The position numbers and the translations under genes were made by a program. From JAVXCQ01 sp036659415 (GTDB lineage: Bacteria; Bacillota; Negativicutes; Acidaminococcales; Acidaminococcaceae), in contig JAVXCQ010000005.1 of NCBI GenBank assembly GCA_036659415.1, positions 1 through 64,000 on the forward strand: DNA of 64,000 nt. The letters are read 5' to 3'. Under the pieces are notes generated by a model, which saw only the letters and a list, made by a program, of their open reading frames with translations, did not search any database and was not told the origin of the DNA. Positions 17,652 through 25,526 of this stretch are shown here, piece after piece. The number at the start of each line of letters is the position of its first letter. Position 1 is the first letter of the stretch.

Positions 17652-18419
17652 TTATTTTACTTGTTCGCCAAACCAAGTTTTATAGATTTTGTCATATTCG
17701 CCATTTTTCTTCAAAGTTGCTAGGGCTTGATCCATCTCGCTGACTAATTTGTCATTACCTTTTTTTGCAGCCAGACCATATTTTTCAGAAGTAACAACTT
17801 TGCCCGTCATTTTGGCATAAGCTTTACCGCCGCCTTGTTCTAAGAAATAAGCAACTACCGGCAAGTCATTGACGACAGCATCCACGCCGCCATTTTTAAG
17901 TTCTAAGGCTGCTTCTGGATTGGTATTAAATTCAATGACCGTAGCACCTTGGATTTTATGTGCTTCCATGGCGCCTGTCGTACCAATTTGCACAGCAATT
18001 CTTTTGCCTTTTAAATCTTCAATCCCTTTAATAGTGCTATTGGCTTTTTGCACCATAACAGTTAAACCGGATTGATAATAATCTTTAGTGAAAGCAACTT
18101 TTTGAGCACGTTCCGGAGTAATAGTCATACCGGCCGCTACTACGTCGATGTTGCCGGCATTTAAAGCCGGAATTAAACCATCAAAACCCATATTGACGAT
18201 TTCTACTTTCATCCCCATTTGTTTGCCTAGTGCTCTAGCCAAATCCATGTCAAAGCCTGTGTATTCTTTGCTACCTTCTTTTTGAAATTCAAAAGGTGCG
18301 AAAGTTGGTTCCGTACCTACACGCAATACTTTTTCTGCAGCTTTCTTTTCGCCGCCGCAACCTGTCAATAAGCCTAAAGCAATGGCTAGTACCATTGTCA
18401 ACAAAAATATTTTTTTCAT
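17652..18419 (-). CDS. Amino acid ABC transporter substrate-binding lipoprotein 1
   Basis: 255 residues from ATG 18419, 7 nt after AGGGGG. Upstream in-frame starts lack a site. A lipoprotein signal ends in LLTGC, so the mature protein is lipid-anchored at Cys. The body is the family-3 solute-binding fold (RVGTEPTFAPFEF ... YTGFDMDLARALGK ... ITPERAQKVAFTKDYY). It is closely similar along its length to the product of the next gene upstream (18522-19295). It has its own promoter at 18455-18484. The substrate is probably a polar or basic amino acid. Confidence 0.92.
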   Translation of the reverse strand: MKKIFLLTMVLAIALGLLTGCGGEKKAAEKVLRVGTEPTFAPFEFQKEGSKEYTGFDMDLARALGKQMGMKVEIVNMGFDGLIPALNAGNIDVVAAGMTITPERAQKVAFTKDYYQSGLTVMVQKANSTIKGIEDLKGKRIAVQIGTTGAMEAHKIQGATVIEFNTNPEAALELKNGGVDAVVNDLPVVAYFLEQGGGKAYAKMTGKVVTSEKYGLAAKKGNDKLVSEMDQALATLKKNGEYDKIYKTWFGEQVK

Positions 18420-18454
18420 GATATGTCCCCCTAATTTATACACTTTTATGATAT

Positions 18455-18484
18455 ATTATACAACCAAAATGAAGTAGAACGCAA
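18455..18484 (-). promoter_or_regulatory. Promoter of substrate-binding protein 1
   Basis: TTGCGT, an 18-bp spacer and TATAAT are seen on the minus strand between the two binding-protein genes. Confidence 0.65.
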
Positions 18485-18521
18485 TCCTTATTTATTAATT
18501 TTTGCTAAGTTTTTTACAATC

Positions 18522-19295
18522 TTATTTATTCTCTGCCTTGCTGCCAAACCAGTGTTGATAAATTTTGTCATATTCCCCATTTTTTTTGAGAGCAGTTAAG
18601 GCCTGATCCAAAGCTTTGGCCAATTGCGGATTGTTTTTGGCAACGGCCATGCCGTAGTCTTCGGAAGTAATGGTCTGCCCCACGATTTGAGCATAACGGC
18701 TACCGCCTTGCTTCAAAAAATAAGCTTCTACCGGTAAATCACCAATCACCGCATCCACAGCTTTATTTTTTAGTTCTAAGCAAGCCTCGCCATTAGTATT
18801 GAACGAAGTAATAATCGCTCCCGGTATTTTGGCGGCTTCCATGGCACCAGTGGTACCAATCTGTACCGCTATTTTTTTGTTTTGCAAATCGCTTAAGCCT
18901 TGAACAGTCTGATTGTCCTTGTGCACCACAATAGCAAGACCTGATTTATAGTAGGCTTGAGAAAAAGTAACCTTTTCTCCACGTTCCGGCGTAATGGTCA
19001 TGCCGGCAATGGCGACATCAATATTTTTGGCTTCTAGCGCCGGAATTAAAGCATCAAAGCCCATATTAAGAATGGTGCATTTTTCATAGCCTAGATTTTT
19101 GGCGACGGCACGAATTAAATCCATATCAAAGCCGGTTAATTCTTGCGAATTTTCTTTTTGAAATTCAAAAGGTGCAAAAGCCGGTTCTGTACCTACCACC
19201 AGTTCTTTTTTGGCTTTGGCACTGCCCCCGCACCCTGCGGTTAAAGTCCCCACCACCACTAAGAACACACATAATACTTGTATTAATTTTTTCAT
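18522..19295 (-). CDS. Amino acid ABC transporter substrate-binding lipoprotein 2
   Basis: 257 residues. A lipoprotein signal ends in LTAGC. The family-3 solute-binding domain follows (VVGTEPAFAPFEF ... LTGFDMDLIRAV ... ITPERGEKVTFSQAYY). It is a tandem paralogue of the downstream binding protein and keeps the same length and motifs, but it has its own promoter (19339-19366). Both may feed the single permease, giving two specificities or two expression levels. That sharing is inferred from position. Confidence 0.92.
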   Translation of the reverse strand: MKKLIQVLCVFLVVVGTLTAGCGGSAKAKKELVVGTEPAFAPFEFQKENSQELTGFDMDLIRAVAKNLGYEKCTILNMGFDALIPALEAKNIDVAIAGMTITPERGEKVTFSQAYYKSGLAIVVHKDNQTVQGLSDLQNKKIAVQIGTTGAMEAAKIPGAIITSFNTNGEACLELKNKAVDAVIGDLPVEAYFLKQGGSRYAQIVGQTITSEDYGMAVAKNNPQLAKALDQALTALKKNGEYDKIYQHWFGSKAENK

Positions 19296-19338
19296 TACTA
19301 CCCCTCCAAATTTATGTTTATTCTCAAGATTGTTTATA

Positions 19339-19366
19339 ATTATACATCAATCGTGAAAAAAAACAA
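19339..19366 (-). promoter_or_regulatory. Promoter of substrate-binding protein 2
   Basis: TTGTTT, a 16-bp spacer and TATAAT are seen on the minus strand. The -35 lies in the T-run of the terminator at 19356-19396. Confidence 0.6.
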
Positions 19367-19396
19367 GACTTTCCGTATGTATACACAAAAGTCTTG
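19356..19396 (-). terminator. Second terminator after the small RNA
   Basis: A perfect 9-bp stem CAAGACTTT/AAAGTCTTG with a 15-nt loop is followed by T8. It insulates the small RNA from the transporter genes. Confidence 0.88.
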
Positions 19397-19411
19397 CTTG
19401 CTTTACTACTA

Positions 19412-19633
19412 TAAAAAAGAAAACAACTCAGCTGACCTGGTCTTCGCCCCCACACTCGCCTGCTGGAAGGTTCGCTCCTAAGCGTTTTTGCTCCCCACTA
19501 CTACCTCTCTCGCTTTTCGCGGCAGGACTAACTTCTAAGCTGCACCGTGCTCACAATACTTTGATTGCTTACGTGGATCGTTTTGCCTGCAACTGGCATC
19601 GACTTGCAACCACAGACCTGAGTTGTGTTTCTG
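19412..19633 (-). ncRNA. Structured small RNA of about 220 nt, family not recognised
   Basis: A promoter (19640-19668) and a closing stem that runs into a T-run define a free-standing transcript. The 9-nt ACAACTCAG at 19618-19626 pairs exactly with 19423-19431, followed by TTTTCTTTTTT. Inside, a 5' arm closes GTGG/CCAC (19610-19613 with 19573-19576). A 3' arm closes CCTGC/GCAGG (19522-19526 with 19459-19463) and contains CGC-GAAAA-GCG (19511-19521) and CGCT-TAGG-AGCG (19473-19484). No ORF with a ribosome site is seen. I see no tmRNA, RNase P, SRP or T-box signature. A 6S-type RNA remains possible, but the branched fold is not typical. Confidence 0.6.
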
Positions 19634-19639
19634 CTCTTT

Positions 19640-19668
19640 ATTATAGAGATATAAAAAATATTTAGCAA
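19640..19668 (-). promoter_or_regulatory. Promoter of the small RNA
   Basis: TTGCTA, a 17-bp spacer and a perfect TATAAT are seen on the minus strand. The start of transcription would be near 19633. Confidence 0.75.
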
Positions 19669-19761
19669 GAAGAAGATTTTTTACTTCCCACTTCGGGTTT
19701 TTTTGTAGTATACTTATCATACTAAATACGATAGCTTAATCGTAATAAGGGCGGATTAATT

Positions 19762-20367
19762 ATGTTAACTATACCCCAGTTTCTCGACTTCCCTAGTGAT
19801 GGGCAGGCGCGAGAGCTTTGTGATTTCTTTTTAAAAATGCTTGAGCAAAAAAACACGGCTTTATACTTGCACAGTCAACAAGTCGCCAACTACGCAGTCA
19901 GCATTGCGGCGAAAATGGGTTTACCGTTTGATGAAGTTGCTTGTATTAGAACGGCTGCTTTGCTGCACGATATCGGTCATTTGGCCGTACCTAATACCAT
20001 TCTAGCCAAATTTCCTTATTTAAGCACTAGAGAATTGTCTACGTACAAAAATCATTGTCTGTCCGGAGCTAGTATGCTAGAAAATATTCCGGAATTCAGT
20101 CATATCATTAAAATCATTTTTGCACATCATGAAAACTGGGACGGGACCGGCTATCCCAAGCGGCTCAAGGGCGTTAATATTCCTTTAGGTGCCCGTATTA
20201 TTGCCGTGGCTAACCACTATGACCGCATCATTAATCCCTGCACCCAGCATTGGCAAAAAACGCATACCTTAGCCACACGGGAACTGCGTGATCTCTCTGG
20301 GGTACTGTTTGATCCGGAAGTCGTCCAAGCGTTCCTCTACTCCGTCGTCCCCACTAAAAAACATTAA
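19762..20367 (+). CDS. Small HD-GYP-like phosphohydrolase, partly degenerate
   Basis: 201 residues, essentially a bare HD-GYP domain without sensor or receiver. The ligand set is mostly present: H in YLHSQQVANYA, HD in LLHDIGH, H in YKNHCLSG, HH in AHHENWDGTGYP, and the GYP motif itself. Differences from the usual enzyme are HDIGH for HDIGK, ANHYD for ADxxD (first Asp is Asn) and loss of the SDRPYR stretch. It may hydrolyse cyclic di-GMP weakly or have another role. The start at 19762 follows AAGGGCGG. A possible promoter is TTGTAG, 18 bp, TACGAT (about 19703-19732). The gene is monocistronic. Confidence 0.82.
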   Translation: MLTIPQFLDFPSDGQARELCDFFLKMLEQKNTALYLHSQQVANYAVSIAAKMGLPFDEVACIRTAALLHDIGHLAVPNTILAKFPYLSTRELSTYKNHCLSGASMLENIPEFSHIIKIIFAHHENWDGTGYPKRLKGVNIPLGARIIAVANHYDRIINPCTQHWQKTHTLATRELRDLSGVLFDPEVVQAFLYSVVPTKKH

Positions 20368-20412
20368 AGCTTACCCGATCTACAGTTTTGTAGTAAGGTA
20401 AGCTTTTGCTTT
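20366..20412 (+). terminator. Terminator of the HD-GYP-like gene
   Basis: The stem AAAGCTTACC/GGTAAGCTTT with an inner loop of 21 nt is followed by TTGCTTTTGC. It lies at the stop codon. Confidence 0.75.
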
Positions 20413-20420
20413 TGCTCGAA

Positions 20421-21086
20421 CTAATCTGCTCCGCCGGCTAGAGCCAGCCCCCAAATCTGGTGGGCGCCTTGTTGGTGTAAGACCCGAGCGGCGGCCTCCA
20501 TCGTTGCTCCGCTAGTAAAAATATCGTCCACCAGTAAAATATCCTCGCCCTGCACGCTACCCGTAACAGCAAAACAATTGCTAACGTTACGGCGGCGTGC
20601 CTTTTTATTAAGTCCATACTGGGGCTGGGTACTCCGCACTCTAGTTAGACTATTTTGCCACCTGTAGCCCTTGTGAGTGGCCCACTTATAAAAAATACCG
20701 GTAGGTACCTCGTAGCCCCGTCTTTTTTGCCGCTCCGGATCAGTCGCTATCGGGATCACCACCAAGGTAGCCGGCAACTGGCACGTAGCGGTGAAGATTT
20801 GTTCTGGAGCTGCGACTAGCACCTCTTGCGCCAGTAGCGGCAAGAGCCGTTGCCGGCCGCTAAACTTAATGCGGTGCAAAGCTTTTCTCATGCCCCCCGT
20901 ATAATGAAAACACAGGCCGATACTCTCCAAATCTGGACAGTCATAGGCCTGTGGTGCTAACTTGCGTAAAGCAAGTAAACGCTGCCGACAAGGGTTACAC
21001 CACAAGCCGCTATCAATCGTGGTCTGACAATCTAAACAACGAGTGGGGAAAAACACTGCTAGCAGTAACTGTAAAAATTCTTTCAT
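20421..21086 (-). CDS. comF: ComF-family phosphoribosyltransferase-like protein
   Basis: 221 residues. The N-terminal zinc site is seen as CLDCQTTIDSGLWCNPC (about residues 17-33). The C-terminal phosphoribosyltransferase-type domain carries the PRPP loop ILLVDDIFTSGATM (about 180-193). ComF proteins are needed for DNA uptake during natural transformation in several bacteria, probably at the single-strand entry step. It lies 19 nt after the recD2-type helicase gene, so the two may be co-transcribed and share a role in handling DNA. Confidence 0.9.
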   Translation of the reverse strand: MKEFLQLLLAVFFPTRCLDCQTTIDSGLWCNPCRQRLLALRKLAPQAYDCPDLESIGLCFHYTGGMRKALHRIKFSGRQRLLPLLAQEVLVAAPEQIFTATCQLPATLVVIPIATDPERQKRRGYEVPTGIFYKWATHKGYRWQNSLTRVRSTQPQYGLNKKARRRNVSNCFAVTGSVQGEDILLVDDIFTSGATMEAAARVLHQQGAHQIWGLALAGGAD

Positions 21087-21105
21087 GCTTGCTCGCCTCT
21101 AAGTT

Positions 21106-23265
21106 TTAACATAAAGCTCGTTCATCTTGTAAGCGTTCTGCCAATAAGGAATACCGCTTGCGAGTTTTATCATTGCTGACGGCCGTATTCATAGCCGCCC
21201 CACTTCCTACTAAAAGCACCTGCTGTTTGGCTCTAGTAATAGCGGTGTAGAGCAAGTTACGCTGGAGTAGCATATAATGGCTACGCACTAAAGGCATAAT
21301 CACAATGCCATATTCACTGCCCTGGGATTTGTGTACGCTCATAGCATAAGCCAGCTGCAATTCGTCCAGTTCCGCCGGTCCGTATTCCACTGTTTCGCCT
21401 TCTTGTCGTTCGGGATAGGCCACGGTCACATTTCGACCATTAATAAATTTGATTTTACCAATATCTCCATTAAAAACATCTTTTTCATAATTATTGCGGA
21501 TTTGCATCACTTTGTCGCCCACCCGCAAAATATTACTCGGCGCTACTACTTCTGCCCGACTAACGCTGGGAGGGTTGGTGCGTTCCTGCAAGAGTTTATT
21601 GAGATTTTGTACGCCGCAGGGATTTTTGTGCATGGGGGACAGCACTTGAACAGTCTGCCATCCGTTATGCTCAATAAGCCGAGCATAGGTTTCCACAATA
21701 TAGGCCGCTGCCGCCGGTTCATCTTCAAACGCTTCAAAAGCAAAATCACTCTGGGGTTGACATTCCGGCATTAGCCCCCGATTAATGCGGTGGGCATTAC
21801 GAACAATGGGACTTAAAGCGGCTTGACGGAAAATATTTTCCAGTCTGACCACGGGCATTTTCTGACTTCTAATAATATCTTTCAGCACCGAGCCTGCACC
21901 CACAGAGGGCAATTGGTCCACGTCCCCCACCAAAATCAGCCGGCAACCCACCGGTACGGCTTTGAGTAAACTGTGCATGAGCACAATATCTAGCATGGAG
22001 GCTTCGTCCACAATAATAGCGTCCGCTTCCAAAGGAGTTTCTTCGTTACGACCAAAAAACATTTTTTCCCCATTAGGGGTATATTCCAAAAGACGATGCA
22101 CTGTTGACGCCGGGTGACCTGCTGAGTCCGCCAAACGTCGAGCGGCTCTCCCGGTTGGTGCAGCCAAAAGAATTTTGCAGCCAGCTTTTTCCAGTACCGC
22201 CAAAATACCTTTAACGACGGTTGTTTTACCGGTACCGGGGCCACCGGTTAGCACGAAAACACCATGTTCCAAGGAAGCCCGAATGGCTTCTTTTTGAGCC
22301 TCGGCTAGGCTAATGCTTTCGGCTGCTTCCCACGTGGTAATAATGCCTTGATAATCCACGTTTAACAGGCGGTTAATCTTATCTCGTAAATACAAAAGCC
22401 GCCGAGCGACACCGGTTTCTGCCCGATATAAATACTCCGGATAAATTAAACGCAAACCGCCTACTTCTTCGGTGCGTAATAAATCTTCTGTTAATAACTG
22501 CTGAAAAACGCTATTAATTTCTTCACTATCAATTTGGAGCATTTTGGTGGTTTCTGCCAACAAGATACTCTCCGGTACGCAGGTATGACCTGCCGCCGCT
22601 GCTTGCGTCAAAGCAAATTCTAGTCCCGCCTTAATCCGCTCCGGCGCACTATAAGCTAGCCCCATAGCAAGAGCGATGCGATCGGCCGTGCGAAAGCCGA
22701 TACCTGCAACCTCGGTGGCTAAGCAATAAGGATTTGCTTCAATCCGCTTCACGACCGTGGCTCCATAAACCGCTTGCAATTTGGGTGCATAGCTGGCACT
22801 AATGCCGTGTTCTTCCAAATAGAGCATGAGTTCTCGCAAATCGGAAAGTCCGGCATAGGACTCACCAATCACTGCGGCCTTTTTTTTGCCTATCCCGGCG
22901 ACTTCCGCCAAACGCTCTGGGGTGGTGCTTAACACTTGTAAAGTTGTCGTGCCAAAATGGGCGACAATTCTCGCCGCCATTGCTCGCCCGATACCTTTAA
23001 CCGCGCCGGAGCCCAAAAAACGTTCCATCCCTACCACCGAGGAGGGCTGAACAATTTGGCAGGTGCTAGCCTGAAACTGCCGTCCAAACTTGGGGTGCTC
23101 TCCCCAATGCCCGGTAAGCTTCACCTGCTCACCTACAAAAGGCGGTACACCGCGATAAACCACAGCGACTTTGCCTAGGCTGGAGCTTTGCACTTTGAAG
23201 ACACAAAACTTGCCGTCGCCGGCTTGAAAAACCACCGTTTCTATTATTGCTTCCAGTTCATCCAT
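21106..23265 (-). CDS. recD2: ATP-dependent DNA helicase RecD2
   Basis: 719 residues from ATG 23265 (MDELEAIIETVVFQ); a longer reading would pass through the promoter. An N-terminal OB-like domain and helix-hairpin-helix repeats (about 85-200: GIGRAMAARIV, VAGIGKKKAAVIG, GIGFRTADRIAL) precede the SF1 helicase core. Walker A LTGGPGTGKTT is near residue 342, motif II is IIVDEASMLD, and the C-terminal motif is YAMSVHKSQGSEYG. The long N-terminus and lack of recBC nearby mark RecD2, a 5'-3' helicase for repair. An extended -10 (TGC-TATAAT) at 23305-23313 is its likely promoter. It is divergent from the SpeD-like gene. Confidence 0.94.
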   Translation of the reverse strand: MDELEAIIETVVFQAGDGKFCVFKVQSSSLGKVAVVYRGVPPFVGEQVKLTGHWGEHPKFGRQFQASTCQIVQPSSVVGMERFLGSGAVKGIGRAMAARIVAHFGTTTLQVLSTTPERLAEVAGIGKKKAAVIGESYAGLSDLRELMLYLEEHGISASYAPKLQAVYGATVVKRIEANPYCLATEVAGIGFRTADRIALAMGLAYSAPERIKAGLEFALTQAAAAGHTCVPESILLAETTKMLQIDSEEINSVFQQLLTEDLLRTEEVGGLRLIYPEYLYRAETGVARRLLYLRDKINRLLNVDYQGIITTWEAAESISLAEAQKEAIRASLEHGVFVLTGGPGTGKTTVVKGILAVLEKAGCKILLAAPTGRAARRLADSAGHPASTVHRLLEYTPNGEKMFFGRNEETPLEADAIIVDEASMLDIVLMHSLLKAVPVGCRLILVGDVDQLPSVGAGSVLKDIIRSQKMPVVRLENIFRQAALSPIVRNAHRINRGLMPECQPQSDFAFEAFEDEPAAAAYIVETYARLIEHNGWQTVQVLSPMHKNPCGVQNLNKLLQERTNPPSVSRAEVVAPSNILRVGDKVMQIRNNYEKDVFNGDIGKIKFINGRNVTVAYPERQEGETVEYGPAELDELQLAYAMSVHKSQGSEYGIVIMPLVRSHYMLLQRNLLYTAITRAKQQVLLVGSGAAMNTAVSNDKTRKRYSLLAERLQDERALC

Positions 23266-23304
23266 TTTTACACCGCCAATACCGAACCTCTGTTTTATCC
23301 ATTT

Positions 23305-23313
23305 ATTATAGCA
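23305..23313 (-). promoter_or_regulatory. Extended -10 element of recD2
   Basis: TGC-TATAAT on the minus strand, 40 nt before the recD2 ATG. No clear -35 is seen. Confidence 0.55.
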
Positions 23314-23330
23314 CATTTTACGGCTCGATT

Positions 23331-23359
23331 TTGACATTATCCTGCCAATAAGCTATAAT
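23331..23359 (+). promoter_or_regulatory. Consensus promoter of the SpeD-like gene
   Basis: TTGACA, exactly 17 bp, TATAAT. Both hexamers are perfect, so the gene is likely well expressed. Confidence 0.88.
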
Positions 23360-23401
23360 AGAGCGAAACTTATTATGTACCTGGTAGGAAGGGGTTCAAT
23401 C

Positions 23402-23860
23402 GTGAAATTTAAAGGCACTCAAATAGCAATTGATATGTACGGCTGTAGCGATGAAGTCATCAGCAATCCGGAAGCAGTAGAAGCTATCCTCCGCGAAGCA
23501 ATTGTGGAGTATCATATGGAAGAACGTGCTGTCCACTACAATGCAGAAGACAATGGCGAATATTCCCTAATCGTTCCTTGTAAACGTGGGCATATTAACC
23601 TGCATGTTTATCCGCAAATTGGTTTTGCCGCTGTTGATGTGTTTACCGTCAACGATGCCGCTAATCCTGATAAACTTGCTGTGTATCTGCGGGCTAAGTT
23701 TGCTCCTGATAAATCCAAAATCACGTTCTTGGAACGTGGGGATTTCGGCTCGCAAAATGATATGAAGCCACGCCGCAAATCGCAAATTAAAACCATTCGC
23801 CGGGCCAAAAATGCCGGTAATGCTTTGAAAAAATTAATGATGAGGCCCAAATCCTTATAG
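23402..23860 (+). CDS. SpeD-like protein without the self-cleavage serine (pseudoenzyme candidate)
   Basis: 152 residues from GTG 23402, which has AGGAAGGGG 7 nt upstream. The fold is that of bacterial S-adenosylmethionine decarboxylase. The stretch GHINLHVYPQIGFAAVDVF aligns without gaps to the self-processing region of the Thermotoga enzyme, and even the numbering agrees. Ser55 and His68 are kept. Ser63, which becomes the pyruvoyl group, is Gly63, and the proton donor Cys83 is Val83. Normal decarboxylation should therefore be impossible. The last 35 residues are very basic (KPRRKSQIKTIRRAK...ALKKLMMRPK), a tail SpeD enzymes do not need. This suggests a binding or regulatory protein, perhaps for nucleic acid (inference). 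It is monocistronic with a perfect promoter and a terminator. Confidence 0.85.
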   Translation: MKFKGTQIAIDMYGCSDEVISNPEAVEAILREAIVEYHMEERAVHYNAEDNGEYSLIVPCKRGHINLHVYPQIGFAAVDVFTVNDAANPDKLAVYLRAKFAPDKSKITFLERGDFGSQNDMKPRRKSQIKTIRRAKNAGNALKKLMMRPKSL

Positions 23861-23878
23861 GCTCTCCTGTGCATAACC

Positions 23879-23913
23879 AAAGTATCTGTGCTTGCTGACA
23901 GATACTTTTTTTT
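23879..23913 (+). terminator. Terminator of the SpeD-like gene
   Basis: An 11-bp stem AAAGTATCTGT/ACAGATACTTT with an 8-nt loop is followed by T8. Confidence 0.92.
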
Positions 23914-24005
23914 ATAGCAAAACAACAAAGTCCCTAGAAAGCTTAAATCTTAATTATTTTTATGTTACAATAGAATTGCTTTGGTAAACAACAGGAGGGA
24001 CACTA

Positions 24006-24695
24006 ATGAAATATTTATTTTGGGATATAGACGGCACGCTTTTACTAACCGGTCGTGCCGGCATTGATGCTTTGAGAGAAGCTATTCGCACCCGTTTTCA
24101 CAATAATGATTTTGATTTTTCTCATGGTTTAGCAGGTTGTACTGATTCTTACATCATTAAACAAGCCATCACTGACCTCAAAGGACGCTGTACGGCAGCT
24201 GATGCAGCAGGTCTATTAATTCTCTATAACCAGCTCTTACCGGCTGCGCTCCTAACTCACCAGGGGAAGCTCATGCCCAACGTGCAAACAACCTTGGCCT
24301 ATCTACAACAGACCCAGACCAACTATACTAGTGCTCTGTTAACTGGCAACTGTAGTACCGCTGCGCATCTCAAGCTTAAACACTACGGCCTTGAGCCTTA
24401 TTTTGATTATCGCCTGAGTACCTTTGGCGAACTCAGCGAAGAGCGCACCCTGCTGGCACAGGCTGCCCTGCAAAAACTCTATGTACAAAATACCGCCATT
24501 AATCCGCAAACTTTGACTATTATCGGCGATACGCCCCACGATATTAAATGCGCTCAGGCCATTGGCGCTCGCTGTCTTATTATCCTTGCCGGTTCCGGCT
24601 ACAGCGAAGCTGAACTCCAAGAACAACGGCCTTGGAAAATCATTAAGGAACTACCTAGTGACCCACAAGCTTTTGTGGCTTTATTAGACGAATAG
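24006..24695 (+). CDS. HAD-superfamily phosphatase, phosphoglycolate phosphatase-like
   Basis: 229 residues. HAD motif I is FWDIDGTLL (the nucleophile Asp at 8 and the general acid at 10), motif II ALLTGN, and motif IV IIGDTPHDIKCA. A helical cap domain covers about residues 15-95. This group removes phosphate from small metabolites such as phosphoglycolate; the substrate cannot be read from the sequence. GGAGGG precedes the ATG. A weak promoter with TACAAT at 23966-23971 is possible. The pentapeptide-repeat gene starts 8 nt after its stop, so they are probably one transcript. Confidence 0.88.
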   Translation: MKYLFWDIDGTLLLTGRAGIDALREAIRTRFHNNDFDFSHGLAGCTDSYIIKQAITDLKGRCTAADAAGLLILYNQLLPAALLTHQGKLMPNVQTTLAYLQQTQTNYTSALLTGNCSTAAHLKLKHYGLEPYFDYRLSTFGELSEERTLLAQAALQKLYVQNTAINPQTLTIIGDTPHDIKCAQAIGARCLIILAGSGYSEAELQEQRPWKIIKELPSDPQAFVALLDE

Positions 24696-24703
24696 GAGTT
24701 GCC

Positions 24704-25447
24704 ATGAACAAAAAAATCTATCTACTAACCGCTTTGTTACTGTTACAACTAACAACGGCGGAAGCTTATAACGACACCGATTTAGCCACGTTACTTGCTA
24801 CCGGCAATTGCCCCGCTGGCGATTTATCCGGAGCTCAACTGGTAAACCTGGACTTATCCAATGCCGACCTCGTTGGCGCCAACCTAAACTTTGCGAATCT
24901 GGAGGGTACGGCTTTGGAAAAAGCCAATCTCCATACGGCCACTTTGCGTAAGGCGAACTTAAAGAGTACCTCGCTGACACAAGCTAATTTAACTGCCACT
25001 GACCTGTCCTATGCTAATTTGCAAAAAGCGGATTGTAACCGCACCAATTTTTCCGGCAGCAATGCTTTTCGTGCCAATTTTACCACTGCGCTGTTATCTT
25101 TTGCCAATTTTCGCAACTCTAATTTGCAGGAAGCCAGCCTAGACTATATTAATGGTTATTTTACCGACTTTAGTCATGCTAATTTGGCCTATTCCTGGTT
25201 CTACCAAGCAGATTTACGCAAAGCAACCTTAACCGGAGCCAATTTATATAATGCTAAATTGCAAAAAGCAAATTTAACGGAAGCTGTTTTGCACCGGGCC
25301 AATCTTGCCTATGCCAATTTAAACCAAGCAGATTTGACCAAGGCGGATTTTGCTGCCGCCAATCTGGAAAGAACAAATTTAGTTGATGCCAAAATTCAAG
25401 ATACCCGTTTAGAAACTGCTCTATTACTCAAACCCCAATTGCAATAG
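24704..25447 (+). CDS. Exported pentapeptide-repeat protein
   Basis: 247 residues. A signal peptide covers 1-22 (MNKKIYLLTALLLLQ... ending TAEA). From about residue 38 to 245 there is an almost unbroken series of A(N/D)LxxA pentapeptides such as ADLVG ANLNF ANLEG. These fold into a right-handed square beta-helix. Known cytosolic members shield gyrase from quinolones, but this one carries an export signal, so its role is likely in the periplasm or at the surface. No extra domain or anchor is seen. It follows the HAD gene closely and ends at a strong terminator. Confidence 0.88.
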   Translation: MNKKIYLLTALLLLQLTTAEAYNDTDLATLLATGNCPAGDLSGAQLVNLDLSNADLVGANLNFANLEGTALEKANLHTATLRKANLKSTSLTQANLTATDLSYANLQKADCNRTNFSGSNAFRANFTTALLSFANFRNSNLQEASLDYINGYFTDFSHANLAYSWFYQADLRKATLTGANLYNAKLQKANLTEAVLHRANLAYANLNQADLTKADFAAANLERTNLVDAKIQDTRLETALLLKPQLQ

Positions 25448-25453
25448 GACGAC

Positions 25454-25504
25454 AAAACAGGACTTGTGCCTAGTGTTTAACACTAAGTGCAAGTCCTGTT
25501 TTAT
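25454..25504. terminator. Bidirectional terminator between pentapeptide and purH-type genes
   Basis: A long stem AAAACAGGACTTG/CAAGTCCTGTTTT with an inner hairpin (TAGTGTTTAACACTA) has T-rich ends on both strands. It serves the converging genes on both sides. Confidence 0.88.
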
Positions 25505-25526
25505 TGTCGGCAGTCAGACCGCCCGC

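Noticed and set aside
19412..19633. Reading the structured RNA as a T-box, lysine or other riboswitch for the amino acid transporter
   Set aside because: No T-box or lysine-riboswitch signature was found, and a terminator plus a new promoter separates it from the transporter gene.
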